A stretch of DNA of 64,000 nucleotides from Nemertoderma westbladi (lineage: Eukaryota > Xenacoelomorpha > Nemertodermatida > Nemertodermatidae): contig JAUCBJ010007248.1 of assembly GCA_032718475.1 (NCBI GenBank), positions 52,846 through 116,845 on the forward strand. The letters run 5' to 3'. The position numbers and the translations under genes are program-made. Below are positions 30,301-40,900 of the stretch, one piece after another. The notes below the pieces were generated by a model that did not search any database, had not been told where the DNA came from, and was given only the letters and a program-made list of their open reading frames with translations. The stretch's first letter is position 1, and every line of letters begins with the position of its first letter.

Positions 30301-31485
30301 TGTTCGCGCTTTTGAAGACCTTTAGCAGTTTAACCTGCCAAAATTTATATGTCTTTTAGTTAATTAACACACCTTTAGCATACGACAATATTTTATGCTA
30401 ATAAACAAAACATTAGCCGAAGCCAGCCCATGCGCGATCATTCACCCGATGGATCTACACCCGGGAGGCTGAATTCGGATGCTTAGATTTTATTATTGCA
30501 GTGTAAGGTTGCAGTGTAAGCCTACTGTATTATTCGATTGATCGCTAATATGTAATTTCTGACAGATATTATTAACTTTCGGGAAATATTAACAGTTCCT
30601 TTAGGACGTGGCGCTCTATCTATTTAAACAGAGCTAGGACTTATACTAAACGCAACGATAAGGCTTATGATTAAAGTATAAGTCGCATTCTTTAGGAAAT
30701 GCTTTGTTACCAGTCACATCACACTCACAATCATGCACACTATTCTGCCGACCGTCAGTATATTTGATCACACATAAAGAGAACAGCAATTGACTCAGGT
30801 AGTGTCTACTAAATAACATTAGATTCAATACACACCACATTGATATAAATCGCAATTGTTATATATAGCCCGCCTCTCTAACCTGTAGTGTATCAAGAAA
30901 ATTGGGAATTTTGGGTGATTTATCCGTATTCTCCAAAGAGCAATATTTCCATCAACAAATAGATACAATTAATAACTGACGGTAAATAGCAGTACAAACA
31001 ATATGATTAGTGCAGTTAAATTAAGTGAGGTAACACCGCCGGTAACAGTTATACTTTCTATAATCTAAGCAGTTTTTGCTAGAGTTGTTCCAAAAGCCGG
31101 TGTTATGGCGAAAAATGGGAACACAACAACAGAAACATGTGACTACTGCTCTATACGAAGATACCAACTCCCTTATTCCACGAAGCTCCCGTTCAACACA
31201 GAGGATGAGCATAGAGATAGGAAATTCAGTTCAGTAGCGCTGGGATAGGTCGAAATCAACGCCTACGCAAATTCTATTGGCCGACACGGACAGCAAGGCT
31301 TAGGCAACCTCTCTAGGCTAGTTGGCCGATTAAACTGAGCCCAGATATCTCCGTACAGCACATCAGCCAATAAGCTGGTAGCTTGCACTATTTTAGTTAT
31401 AAATCCCTTTGAGAGTATTCTAGCGACTGGGGGGGAACTGGCCAGCAAAGGCAAACGTATCAGTTATCCCACAAAAGCTTTTACA
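30301..31485 (-). repeat. BEL-2 left LTR (3' LTR in element orientation)
   Basis: 1185 bp, TGTTCGCGCTTTTG to GCTTTTACA on the plus strand. Small ORFs inside it repeat exactly in the right LTR and are not genes. Confidence 0.93.
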
Positions 31486-31493
31486 CCGCTCCC
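31486..31493 (-). promoter_or_regulatory. BEL-2 polypurine tract
   Basis: The minus strand reads GGGAGCGG immediately before the LTR start TGTAAAAGC. It is shorter and less pure than that of BEL-1. Confidence 0.6.
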
Positions 31494-31563
31494 AGAAAAT
31501 GGGATTTGAGTCTATAAAATATACAAAATCACAGTTTCTAAAATATAAAAATACTCTAAACAG

Positions 31564-32262
31564 TTAGTCTTTCTTGCGCGGACGGCGTTTACACAGTTTT
31601 TTAAAGCTAGCAAGAGTCCTTTTCTCTTTGGGGCGAGCCACTTTACGAGGAGGGCTATAACTCCTGGGTGAAGGGTGCAATATGATTGCATCAGAAGGTG
31701 TGGGATTGCGATCGGTATATCCGCCGGTCGAAGTACCGGGTTGATTGACATCAACGTCCGGGGAGAGGGGTCTAACGGCTTTGAGAGCTCGTTTCAAGAC
31801 AGCCGCTCTTACGGGTCCTTTACGAGTGGTCTGAACGAGGGCCGTGGGTGGACCATAGGCAGTTAGAAACTTCCTTGGTTTAATGGTTCTTTCCAACTCG
31901 CATTCGCGGGCTCTGTACTCGTAAGGCCGTCGATATACTTCTTGTAACTCGGGGTGTGAGTTGACAAATAAGTCTCCATAGGCCGGATCTTGACGGATAA
32001 AGTTTATTAAGTTGTACGAATTGATGTCACTCGGATTAATGCTCCTGAGAAATTTTCGTACATATTTGGTTGAAATACATTCTCCAACGCGATTCAATAG
32101 TTCATAACTTGATAGGCGCGATTTCTGCTCGACGGAGGCAAACAAATAAGGATGGAACGCATAAACTCCTTCGTAAGCGCGTCCAGGATAATAGCGATGG
32201 CGCGAATCACAATGTAAATCAGTGTTCGCTTCCCAAGCTCTGATGTAACGTAGTGTGATCAT
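31564..32262 (-). CDS. BEL-2 last ORF, C-terminal part of accessory protein
   Basis: An in-frame ATG at 32262 gives about 232 residues; the frame is also open a little upstream and overlaps the end of the zinc-knuckle frame. It begins MITLRYIRAWEANTDLHCD. It then has a Tyr-rich region and ends in a Pro/Ser-rich then very basic tail (KLCKRRPRKKD) that could be a nuclear or nucleic-acid-binding signal. The block LRYIRAWEAN resembles FRVFEEWAN, which follows the knuckles in BEL-1, so both are probably the same protein region. A single frameshift near 32290 would join this ORF to the knuckle ORF. No membrane segment, so it does not look like an envelope protein. Confidence 0.65.
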   Translation of the reverse strand: MITLRYIRAWEANTDLHCDSRHRYYPGRAYEGVYAFHPYLFASVEQKSRLSSYELLNRVGECISTKYVRKFLRSINPSDINSYNLINFIRQDPAYGDLFVNSHPELQEVYRRPYEYRARECELERTIKPRKFLTAYGPPTALVQTTRKGPVRAAVLKRALKAVRPLSPDVDVNQPGTSTGGYTDRNPTPSDAIILHPSPRSYSPPRKVARPKEKRTLASFKKLCKRRPRKKD

Positions 32263-32287
32263 TTCATCTACGCCTTCCAAATCGTGA

Positions 32288-33013
32288 CTAAAAAGGGCAA
32301 TCGAAACTGGCGCGTCCCTTTAGTTGACAATGGTGACATTGAGTCATAAATTGAGGGCAAACCGCAAAAATGTGCAAATTATTAAATCTGCAATACGCGC
32401 AATAAATTTCCATCGCCGGTTGTTCGTGGAAATAGGAACAGCGGACGTTTGTGTCCATGGGCGTAACATGGTCTCTCGATGCGCATAACCGACAACGTTG
32501 CCGAGAAACATAGTTGGCATGGCGATAATCGTACGCAGTGAGACACTGTGGACCTTGATACCATTCTAGGATGTAATCGTTGTCGCTGTTCCGAGCGCGA
32601 TAGGCTGAATCTCCTCAGATTCTAGACATATTGGTTCGTCTTCCCAGTCTGTTACGAATAGAATTTTCGTGATCTATTCTCGTTTTATCGTTACGACGCC
32701 GCTGGGTATGATATTTAAATAGAACCATTTCCCTTTCGGTGTCTGCATCGTCCGTATCATGTAAATCGGTAGGATGGCCGGTAGTTAAGAAGTCCATATA
32801 CGTACCATTACGATTCGTATAGCGAGCGGTGAATTTTCTATAGTCCAATTCACGCGTAAGTTGTTCCTGGGACATCGGCGGTTCGATATAACGACCATCG
32901 TCCTCCGTAATAGTCGGATCGGCTTCACCGCGTATTAAGCTATCCACAAACGCTTGTAAAGGTAGAGTATATCGCTCTCTAATACCAAGGTCATCTTCTA
33001 TCAATTCCGTCAT
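32288..33013 (-). pseudogene. BEL-2 accessory ORF with three degenerate zinc knuckles
   Basis: An ATG at 33013 gives 132 codons to TGA 32617-32615; the same frame then continues 108 codons to TAG 32290-32288. The first part is acidic (MTELIEDDLGIRERYTLPLQ). The second part has CRLCASRDHVTPMDTNVRC, CAYCRFNNLHIFAVC and CHHCQLKGRASFDC. These are three Cys-x2-Cys units with His/Cys partners, the third with R where H is expected. The spacing is looser than in BEL-1, but number, order and location after the pol position match. The single TGA is the only interruption. If functional it would bind RNA or DNA. Confidence 0.7.
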
Positions 33014-34637
33014 ATCTGCTATCTGAGTTTATTAATATCAATATGAGTTAATATTTTAGGCAAGCGGGCGTCGCTGCCTACTAGGCTTTTGCCCCCGGAC
33101 AGTGGGTTTCTCAGCGCCGATGTACCGCTGTCGCAGTGTTTACGCCAACATGTAGCAACAGCACGACAACGATAACCGGCACAAGTCCCACCACTGTCCG
33201 TCCCAAAGGCTTGAATCCACTTGAGGTTATCTCGGTAGAGTTAGGGCTACTTTACAATTGCGATTAGCTACTGTAAACACACTTTAGTAGTAACATTCAC
33301 CTATAAACGCACAAATTCCATACAATCATTACTTACTGCACAAATGCATGCCATTTGTCCGTTAGTCAGTGTCTTCCAGAATGTCACGTTATTACTATGT
33401 ATCCTTGGATACTAATAGTGCGCTATGTATACTCTTATGCTACGCAATGGGGCAAGCTTTTTATTGTTCCTTTAACTTGCTTCTAATTCTAGCGTGGGTG
33501 TTGCCATGGTGACATTATGGAAAACTAGCGGTAGAATTAGGGTACTTCTCATGCATACAGATCTGGGATGTTATTTAATAGTAATTCTTTAATTGTCAAT
33601 ATCCTCTTTATGCATGATTTTATAAATTTTATCGGCTATTGACTATATATTGGAGATTCTCGCACTCTAGTACACTCAATATGAATCTCCGCTCCCATGA
33701 TCTATTAATTACTGGAATTTTGGGAATGTTATAAATTGCACAAAATGACAATTTATGAAATTCATTCAAATATGAATTTAAATTTATTCCCGTTAATTTT
33801 ATTATTTGATGTTAAATTGACACAAATTTTATTCCAGAGCATGTCTGGGGACTCAGGATCCTTAATTCTATGAAATCGTCCTTTTAAGAATATCGGTAAA
33901 TACTGCGATATCTTAATTGACTAGAAATTTTAGAGGATCTGAATTTTACAGATTTTAATAAATATTAAATTAATATTTAGGATGGGCACCGATTTATTCC
34001 AGAACTTGTCTGGGGACGTTAACCACTGATTCTAGAATTTGTCTTTCAAGTATATCGGTGGGTGCCGCGATATCTTAATCGACTAGAATTACAGATGGTC
34101 AAAAAGTTTAACAGATTTATTTGCGATTTACGCTACTGTTAGAGGGACATCACGCTACTATATGTATTATTTGTTATAAGGTAGAAGAGCAATATCGCAC
34201 GAAGCAATGTCAGTGTGAAGAGGCAAGTCGTTTCCAAGGTCTACCCAGAGCTTGGTTTAGCCGAGACACGAGGATCTGAACTTTGCATTCCTAATACTCT
34301 GCCTACCAATAATACTTAAATATAGTAGTGGCTTTATTGTACTTTAAGAAGTACTGACATGTCATCTTACTATAGTCTCGCATTTATAATATAATACGGA
34401 CAGTAAGGAAAGAGAAAAATAATTATTTCTTGCCGTCGCACTAAATATATTATAAGTAATTAAGTACGTAATAAACACTAATATATTGCACTAATTTACT
34501 AAATAATCGCTAAAATAACATTCTACTAAATAAAATTAAAGAAAACGATTATAATAAAATTACGTAATAATACATACATAAATATAAAATAAAAACAAAT
34601 ATAAAATGATATAGTCACACGCCCACTCCATATGTTA
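33014..34637 (-). other. BEL-2 non-coding stretch in place of pol
   Basis: No RT or integrase motif on either strand. An imperfect duplication of about 170 bp is present (near 33815-33950 and 33990-34090), sharing TTTATTCCAGA, TGTCTGGGGAC and GCGATATCTTAAT. Confidence 0.6.
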
Positions 34638-37600
34638 TTACGTTATGGAGTCCCTAGATATTTGTCGGATTAGGGAAGTGGTCGTAGGAAGAGTATCTTG
34701 CCTTCCATAGTTTCCGGACAGTTTTCGGTCTCTTTCCAGTAAACATAAACGACTAGCTGGGCGATTGAGTGGTTGTGTTAGTTTCTCCGCTCCCTTGGCC
34801 TGTCTACTCTCCGCCGTGGTAAGATGAGGAGGCCATTCTTCTTCTTCTTTACTTAAGAAGTCGGATCCACCTAACCAGCCTGGAGTATCTATCAGTTCTT
34901 GAGGAGTTGCTCCTCTGGAAGCGATGTCGGCTGGATTAATCGTCCCAAGGCAATGTCTCCATTGATCTACATTGGAGTTAATATCGTCATTATCTGAGGA
35001 GTATGGTGTTCCCTCAGTTGGGTCGTCCACATCACTGCTCTCCACTTCCCCCTTTACTTGGTATACCTGTTGTTGAGGTAATCTCTCTTTGAGAGTTCTA
35101 CGGGAAGGGCCAGTGAAGTACCAACCTACTCTAGTTCTTACCGCATAGGTTTGTAGTGGCTGTGGTTGAGCAGGCCGTTTCTCTAATGGCTCGAGCGCCT
35201 CATGCGCGTTTTGGCCGATGAGTATTTGCACTCCAGGATAATCGGTTTGGAATCGAGGTATCTCAAGATGTTGGATGCACTCGTCCTCGTCCCAGTTATA
35301 AGGTTCTGCTTGAGTAGTAGCAAAGTTCTTTATAGCCACCATTTTTACTGACCTTATACCTTGTGTTCCTAACTTATCCTGGGGGGTGGACAACACACCT
35401 ACATAGTAATCTGCCGTTAGGGTAGATTTCCAAACCTGCATAATTCCTGACATATTCAATTTAGTCCGGAACTTGGGTTGTCCAGCAAAGATATCTTCGG
35501 CTAGTTCTTGATCGATGAATGTTCCTGTGCTGCCGGAGTCAAGTAGGGCGTTCACTATGTAACTCTTGTTGGGACCATGAACTCGAACTTGCACTACAGG
35601 AAATTCTCTTATTCCTATGTTGGAAGTTGGAACTTTCCAAGATGGTTGTTTGTCAAAAGGAGTTGGAGTAAACTCGTCAGTGTCCTTTTCATCCGTAAGT
35701 GCTCGATACACTGTGGTATTTATTAGATAACAGGATTCGTTGGCATCGGAGAATTCGTCTGTATAGAATCCTTCCCACTCAGAACCTCGGCCAGTGTCGT
35801 TCACATCACTGAATTGGACATGTAGTTCGGGCTCACTTACCTGACTCGGGTTGTCTCGTTCGAACTCACTGTGTAACAAGATGTGATGTTTCGCGCCACA
35901 CTTTGCACACCCTACGTCGGAGTAACAGGTTCGCCGTTGGTGTCCTGATCTGAGGCAATTATAGCATAGCCGCTTATTCCACAGGACTGTACGTCTGTCT
36001 ACAGGGGATTTCTTTAGAAATTCAGCACACGCACTCAAACGGTGAGGCCCGTCGCACAGCGCACATTTTGGTTTGATGTTACTCACCTTAACTTGGTTAA
36101 CGTTATGCACTCTCGTTCTTTCTTCGGGCTTTCTTCCGTGAATTCTCTTAGGAGACGTAGGAGGGGTTGTTGTTACCTGTTCTCTCCTGTCACTGGTTCG
36201 AGACTTGTATTTACTTACGTCTTTATAGGTCTTGTTGTCATAGTAAGATTTTGCTGTGTCTTTCCCGCTGTCCTCTTCTTGAGAAGCTTGGCTTTCGCCG
36301 TCGTCAGTATAACACACTGGTATTATCCTTCTCCTAGAATCGGGTTTCTCACTTACCTTATTTTCCGATGTTTTCTCTCTGGCCTGCCTTATGAGTTGTA
36401 ATTTTACTTCACTATCTAAGAAAGACATGAGATCAGCCATGGTAGGACTTCGTCGTTGTTGTTCATTCATGTACAACACTTTCTTGTCCCAGCGTGTACA
36501 TACTCCACCCTTTGGTAAAGTAGAGACTACGGCTCCAATAACCATGGAACTCTGATATTCATGCGACTTACCTAACCAGTCCAGTTGTCTACAGATCTCT
36601 TGAATTTCATCGGAAAACTCTATAATCCCGCTACTAAGGAAGTGTCGGGGGGCTACTAATTTTGCATACAAATACTTAGCTATGTTATCCTTGTTACCAT
36701 ACCTGATGTTTAGTGTATCCCAAACTTGTCTTAATCCATCTGGATGTCCAATAAACTTTAACGCCATTAACTTGGGAGGTCCTTCCAAGCACTTGATGAG
36801 GAATCTAAGTTTCTCTCCGTTAGATAGTACAGAGTTCTGTATGCTATCTTTGTAATATTCGTTGAAAGGTAACCATTTCATCTCATCTCCATTGAATTTG
36901 ACGATCTCTCCCACTTTGACCGCTTGGCGGGCTTCTGTTCTAGCCATCTGACGCGTAAAGCTTTCTTGGACCATCGTGTTATTTAATATCGAATTATCGG
37001 TATATAAATTTCTCGGATCATTATCAGGTCTATAGGGAATATCATTAATAACAGGTCTATAATCACCCTTAATAGGGTTTGCTATAGGGGTTTCAACTTC
37101 ACTAGCAGTATAGATGCGTGTAGGCTCCACACCTTGCGCATGTAGTACTTCAGACCTAACAGGTTGACACAATGTTACAGGGGGCATTGGTATGCCTTTT
37201 TGTATATTGACTAATTTGTCGCGTTCTAGCGCGATACTTTGCTGCACTTCTTGCAACTCTGCTCTACCTTCCCTCACTGTTCCCTTAAGTTGGTGGACAG
37301 TCTCCTGCATCTGTCCTAGCAGGAGATTCATCCCCCGCCGTCCCTCTTCCACCCACTCAACCGCCGAAGCGGGAGTCGCCAACATAGTAGCGGGCTGACG
37401 CGGGACGACGGGAGACAAATTATTGATTTCTCTCTCTGCTATCTGGACAGGGGTATTTGCATGGACTGTTCCACCGGGTACAGGCAGTGTAGTACTATGT
37501 AAAGGGAATTTAGAGTTAAGCTCTGGAAGTGTAGGGGTCTCTAGCACAGAAGTGACTTTGGGAACAACAGGCCTAATTATTTCAGGTTCATCGACTATAG

Positions 37601-38846
37601 TAGGGAGTCTTTTGACCTGGATAAATTGTTCTATGGGTTCTGCACTACCGAAGTCTGTGCTAGTTAGCTGTCTTTTAACAGCTGGGGGCAAATCAGGCAA
37701 TTTGCGACGGTAATATGTTTTTCTACGCCTACTTAGATGAGATCTATTTCCTCCGCCTTCAGGATCGGTAGTATCGCCTTCCTCCGAGGATGTGTATCCC
37801 TGGCGCTTGGGAGTAGATTTTCTCATCATCTGCATTTGATTAGCAGTAAACTGTTTATTTATACTGTCTTGTGTCTCTTGCAGATTTTCCAACTCCAGTT
37901 GGGTAGTCTGCTCAGATGCTCTCCTTTCTGCTTCTGCCACTGCCTTTGCTGCTTTTCTTTCTGCTTCTGCATCTGCCGCCGCTGCCTTTCTTTCTGCTTC
38001 TGCATCTGCCGCAGCCGCCGCCTTTGCTGCTTTTCTTTCTGCTTCTGCATCTGCCGCCGCTGCCTTTGCTGCTATTCTTTCTGCTTCTACTTCTGCCGCC
38101 GCTGCCTTTCTTTCTGCTTCTGCATCTGCCATAGCCGCCGCCTTTTGTTCCTCTATTCTTCTTTTCTTTATTTGTTCTTCTTGGACTCTAACGAGGCGGA
38201 GTTTTTCATCACATTTAGCTTGTTCTGCAGCTAACATTTCCGCATCGATTGCGTCCAACACAAGCTTGGTTCCTTCACTATTAGGGCGAAGTCCAGACAG
38301 TCGTCTCCTCAACTCTTCGTCTCCTATGAATCGCTGATAGTCTGACAGATATATGTCAATGGCGTCTCTAGTTCGCGGCTTCTCTGCTGCTGTTAATTCG
38401 CTTTCCACTTCGCTTTCCACCTCGCTTTCCACTGGAGAAGAAGTGGCGTCGGTTGATTCTTCATAGGTTGGCCGCTCATCATAAACCATATCCGCCATCT
38501 TCGCTCCGCGTTCGGGCGTCCGCTCAACAGTATCCGAACTACTGGAGCTATCGGGCCGCTGAGAACTAGGTTCTTGGCTAGGAGGTTGCTGCTGTTTTAT
38601 AGCTTCTTCTTGATCCCGCTTGACTTGGGCCCGAGTGCCTATGGCAGACCAACGGCGCTTCACTAACTTCGCAAAATGCGAAATCGCTTCTACCAACCTA
38701 GGTTCTGATACAACCACTGCAGGGGTTGCCCTTCTTACAGTATGAGGGGTTTCAGACCTCGGTCTGGGATTCTCTACACTTTGATCTGAGAAACAGTCTG
38801 TTGTTTCTAGGAGACTATCTGACAGAGTTTGCCTTGTGTCAGCCAT
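34638..38846 (-). CDS. BEL-2 Gag-protease polyprotein with RNase H remnant (RT deleted)
   Basis: An ATG at 38846 opens 1402 codons without a stop. The N-terminal ~400 residues are Ser/Glu-rich and helical with Ala/Glu/Lys repeats (ADAEAERKAA units). A Pao-type Gag core follows (KFNGDEMKWLPFNEYYKDSI, RFLIKCLEGPPKLMA). Next are zinc-knuckle-type sequences (CALCDGPHRLSAC, CYNCLRSGHQRRTC, CAKCGAKHHILLH). An aspartic protease has ALLDSGSTGTFIDQ (near 35514-35550) and later LIGQNAHEAL. The sequence then jumps directly to WRHCLGTINPADIASRGATP (near 34900-34975), which is the very end of a BEL/Pao RNase H. The RT and RNase H core, about 600 residues in relatives, are missing while the frame is kept. 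The preserved ORF suggests selection or very recent origin. It needs RT and integrase in trans. Confidence 0.88.
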   Translation of the reverse strand: MADTRQTLSDSLLETTDCFSDQSVENPRPRSETPHTVRRATPAVVVSEPRLVEAISHFAKLVKRRWSAIGTRAQVKRDQEEAIKQQQPPSQEPSSQRPDSSSSSDTVERTPERGAKMADMVYDERPTYEESTDATSSPVESEVESEVESELTAAEKPRTRDAIDIYLSDYQRFIGDEELRRRLSGLRPNSEGTKLVLDAIDAEMLAAEQAKCDEKLRLVRVQEEQIKKRRIEEQKAAAMADAEAERKAAAAEVEAERIAAKAAAADAEAERKAAKAAAAADAEAERKAAAADAEAERKAAKAVAEAERRASEQTTQLELENLQETQDSINKQFTANQMQMMRKSTPKRQGYTSSEEGDTTDPEGGGNRSHLSRRRKTYYRRKLPDLPPAVKRQLTSTDFGSAEPIEQFIQVKRLPTIVDEPEIIRPVVPKVTSVLETPTLPELNSKFPLHSTTLPVPGGTVHANTPVQIAEREINNLSPVVPRQPATMLATPASAVEWVEEGRRGMNLLLGQMQETVHQLKGTVREGRAELQEVQQSIALERDKLVNIQKGIPMPPVTLCQPVRSEVLHAQGVEPTRIYTASEVETPIANPIKGDYRPVINDIPYRPDNDPRNLYTDNSILNNTMVQESFTRQMARTEARQAVKVGEIVKFNGDEMKWLPFNEYYKDSIQNSVLSNGEKLRFLIKCLEGPPKLMALKFIGHPDGLRQVWDTLNIRYGNKDNIAKYLYAKLVAPRHFLSSGIIEFSDEIQEICRQLDWLGKSHEYQSSMVIGAVVSTLPKGGVCTRWDKKVLYMNEQQRRSPTMADLMSFLDSEVKLQLIRQAREKTSENKVSEKPDSRRRIIPVCYTDDGESQASQEEDSGKDTAKSYYDNKTYKDVSKYKSRTSDRREQVTTTPPTSPKRIHGRKPEERTRVHNVNQVKVSNIKPKCALCDGPHRLSACAEFLKKSPVDRRTVLWNKRLCYNCLRSGHQRRTCYSDVGCAKCGAKHHILLHSEFERDNPSQVSEPELHVQFSDVNDTGRGSEWEGFYTDEFSDANESCYLINTTVYRALTDEKDTDEFTPTPFDKQPSWKVPTSNIGIREFPVVQVRVHGPNKSYIVNALLDSGSTGTFIDQELAEDIFAGQPKFRTKLNMSGIMQVWKSTLTADYYVGVLSTPQDKLGTQGIRSVKMVAIKNFATTQAEPYNWDEDECIQHLEIPRFQTDYPGVQILIGQNAHEALEPLEKRPAQPQPLQTYAVRTRVGWYFTGPSRRTLKERLPQQQVYQVKGEVESSDVDDPTEGTPYSSDNDDINSNVDQWRHCLGTINPADIASRGATPQELIDTPGWLGGSDFLSKEEEEWPPHLTTAESRQAKGAEKLTQPLNRPASRLCLLERDRKLSGNYGRQDTLPTTTSLIRQISRDSIT
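37900..38150 (-). repeat. Ala/Glu/Lys-coding tandem repeats in BEL-2 gag
   Basis: Plus-strand units of CTTTCTTTCTGCTTCTGCAT with short GCCGCCGCTGC-type additions repeat about six times. They encode ADAEAERKA units and probably a long single helix. Confidence 0.8.
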
Positions 38847-40900
38847 GTTTGTTTACACAGTTGAATGCCTACGGCTACAAATACAGTCAAAGTAAGTCTA
38901 GTAATTCAGTATCACCGTTAGCCTAATAATTAATTGCCGATACTGCTGCTCAGTGTAGCGTGATATATATATAATATATTAGAATACCGGTATGCTTATA
39001 ATATATATATAAGTATTATTACAGACTAGATTTGTCACAGAGTACCGGTATATAATTTTAGCACAAATATATATAAATATATAATAGGCCTATCGTGAAT
39101 ACCGGTATGTCAATTATTTTAAAATAATTGAATTTCTGAATGTTAGGGATTACTTGGTTACTTTACTTACTCTATTACCGTTATTTGAGCAGCAGTCCAA
39201 CTGATATTAAGACCTAAGTGTTGTAGAACAGGCCTACTATTTTATTAATAGATTTAGTGGATTTATATGTACCCTTATGAGGGGTTTTATTACAATATTG
39301 AAATAGATGTTACTATTTCTGGGGGGAGTCACTACACAGAAGCTGTGCGCTCTCAGTGGAGTGCTACCTATGGGACACTAAAACAGATAATTCTAATTTA
39401 CCTAAGTTACTTATTACTACAAATTACTTACAATACGGGTGAGATTAATTCTCTAATTAAACACAACAAAAATATTACGTACGAATTTTTTAGGGTAATT
39501 TTACAGGAAGTCTACAACCAGCCTAACAAAGGGTTAGAATTCTGGTTATTACAACGGACAGGGTACTACGGTATTTGAAATAATAAGTAGTAGTAAATAT
39601 ATTGTACTGTCCAGATAGGAAAATACCACCGCCTGACGACCTATAACCGTATCGCTATAGGTACTACGTTATGTATCACGGATTGTTCCTACCCAGAAGC
39701 TAATAGAGCTAACGAATGTGCCTATCAACCTCTTTACAACACAAATATACTGCCTACACTAATTACTTCGGAAAGCACTGTACACTAAACCCTAAATTAG
39801 GTACAAGTACCGGTATAACAAATAATCAGTAGTTAAATATACTTGAACAGTTAAAAGAACCACGGCATCTGCTGGAGTGACCGAAGCACAAAATCTCCAG
39901 TCTTTACCTACGCCGAGCAGCCCTGATGTAGTACCGGGGTTAATTTAACTATAACGGTATGTATAACAAGCACAATTACTGTAGGAATAAACTTGGGGAC
40001 ATGAATGTTGCGAATAATCGCATAAACTCTGAATAATAAATATTACGCTACCCGTACAGAATACTCAAACAAATACAAACCAAACGCTGGCAGACTACTA
40101 TTAAGCCTAAACAAACTACAGTATGTGCAGATTCTGAAACTGTTAGTTAGTATGCGTTCTAACACGGTAGTACGACTTACTCTTTAAGAGGGGATTGACC
40201 TTACCGCTTATGGCTGCCCCAACTTACTAACGGCACTTGATCAGACCAACTCTACACACGCAGCAATCCCTTCAGACCCAAAAATAGCCAGACAACAATC
40301 CAGCCTACAAATATTTGAGTAATAACTATTACGGTACCTGAACAGACCACACAAACAAACACAGGCTAAAACACTGGCAGACTACGATCAAGCCTAAATA
40401 AACTACAGTATATGCAGACTCTGAAACTGTTAGTTAGTATGCGTTCTAACACGGTAGTACGACTTATTCTTTAAGAGGGGATTGACCTTACCGCATATGG
40501 CTGCCCCAACTTACTAACGGCACTTTATCAGACAAACTCTACACACGCCGTAATCTCTCCAAACTCAACAACAGTCAGACAGCAGCTCAGCCTACAATTA
40601 TCTGAACAATCTGAGCAGGTTCACACGCCTTCTGCTCAATATTAGCCTACTAGTAAATAAAACCGACAGAAATAAGTAAACTATACAAAAGAATGAGGGG
40701 TGATCAATCCCTATTCCCCTGGCAGCCTACAATATACAATAGATCACAATCGAAATAATACTAAATGTACTTGTACAGCAGTACCGGTACCGGTGATGAC
40801 AGTTAGGCCTACTGACCTACAGAAGTACCGGTTCAGTTTTACCGGTCACTACGGTATTTTGCAACCTTATTGCCTACTGCAATAAGATTATAACTGTTAC
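38847..40900 (-). other. BEL-2 leader with large direct repeats
   Basis: About 2 kb without supported genes between the 5' LTR and gag. A ~160-bp segment at 40083-40246 recurs at 40378-40541 (shared GTTAGTTAGTATGCGTTCTA and GAGGGGATTGACCTTACCGC), a period of about 295 bp. Packaging and dimerisation signals would be expected here, but none can be named. There is no TGG-type primer site next to the LTR. Confidence 0.6.

Noticed and set aside
30646-31454. Three small minus-strand ORFs, repeated at 41246-42054
   Set aside because: They are identical because the two BEL-2 LTRs are identical, and are not conserved genes.
31564-33013. Envelope gene in BEL-2
   Set aside because: No signal peptide, fusion peptide or transmembrane segment. 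Zinc-knuckle and basic-tail features point to nucleic-acid binding.
34638-34900. RT hidden at the end of the BEL-2 ORF
   Set aside because: No LPxxxxD, motif A or YVDD block is present. The tail only matches the end of RNase H.
37737-38234. Plus-strand Cys/Phe-rich ORF
   Set aside because: Antisense shadow of the Ala/Glu/Lys repeats in BEL-2 gag.
39267-39578. 103-codon plus-strand ORF in the BEL-2 leader
   Set aside because: Antisense to the element, no recognisable domain, AT-rich composition. Probably chance.
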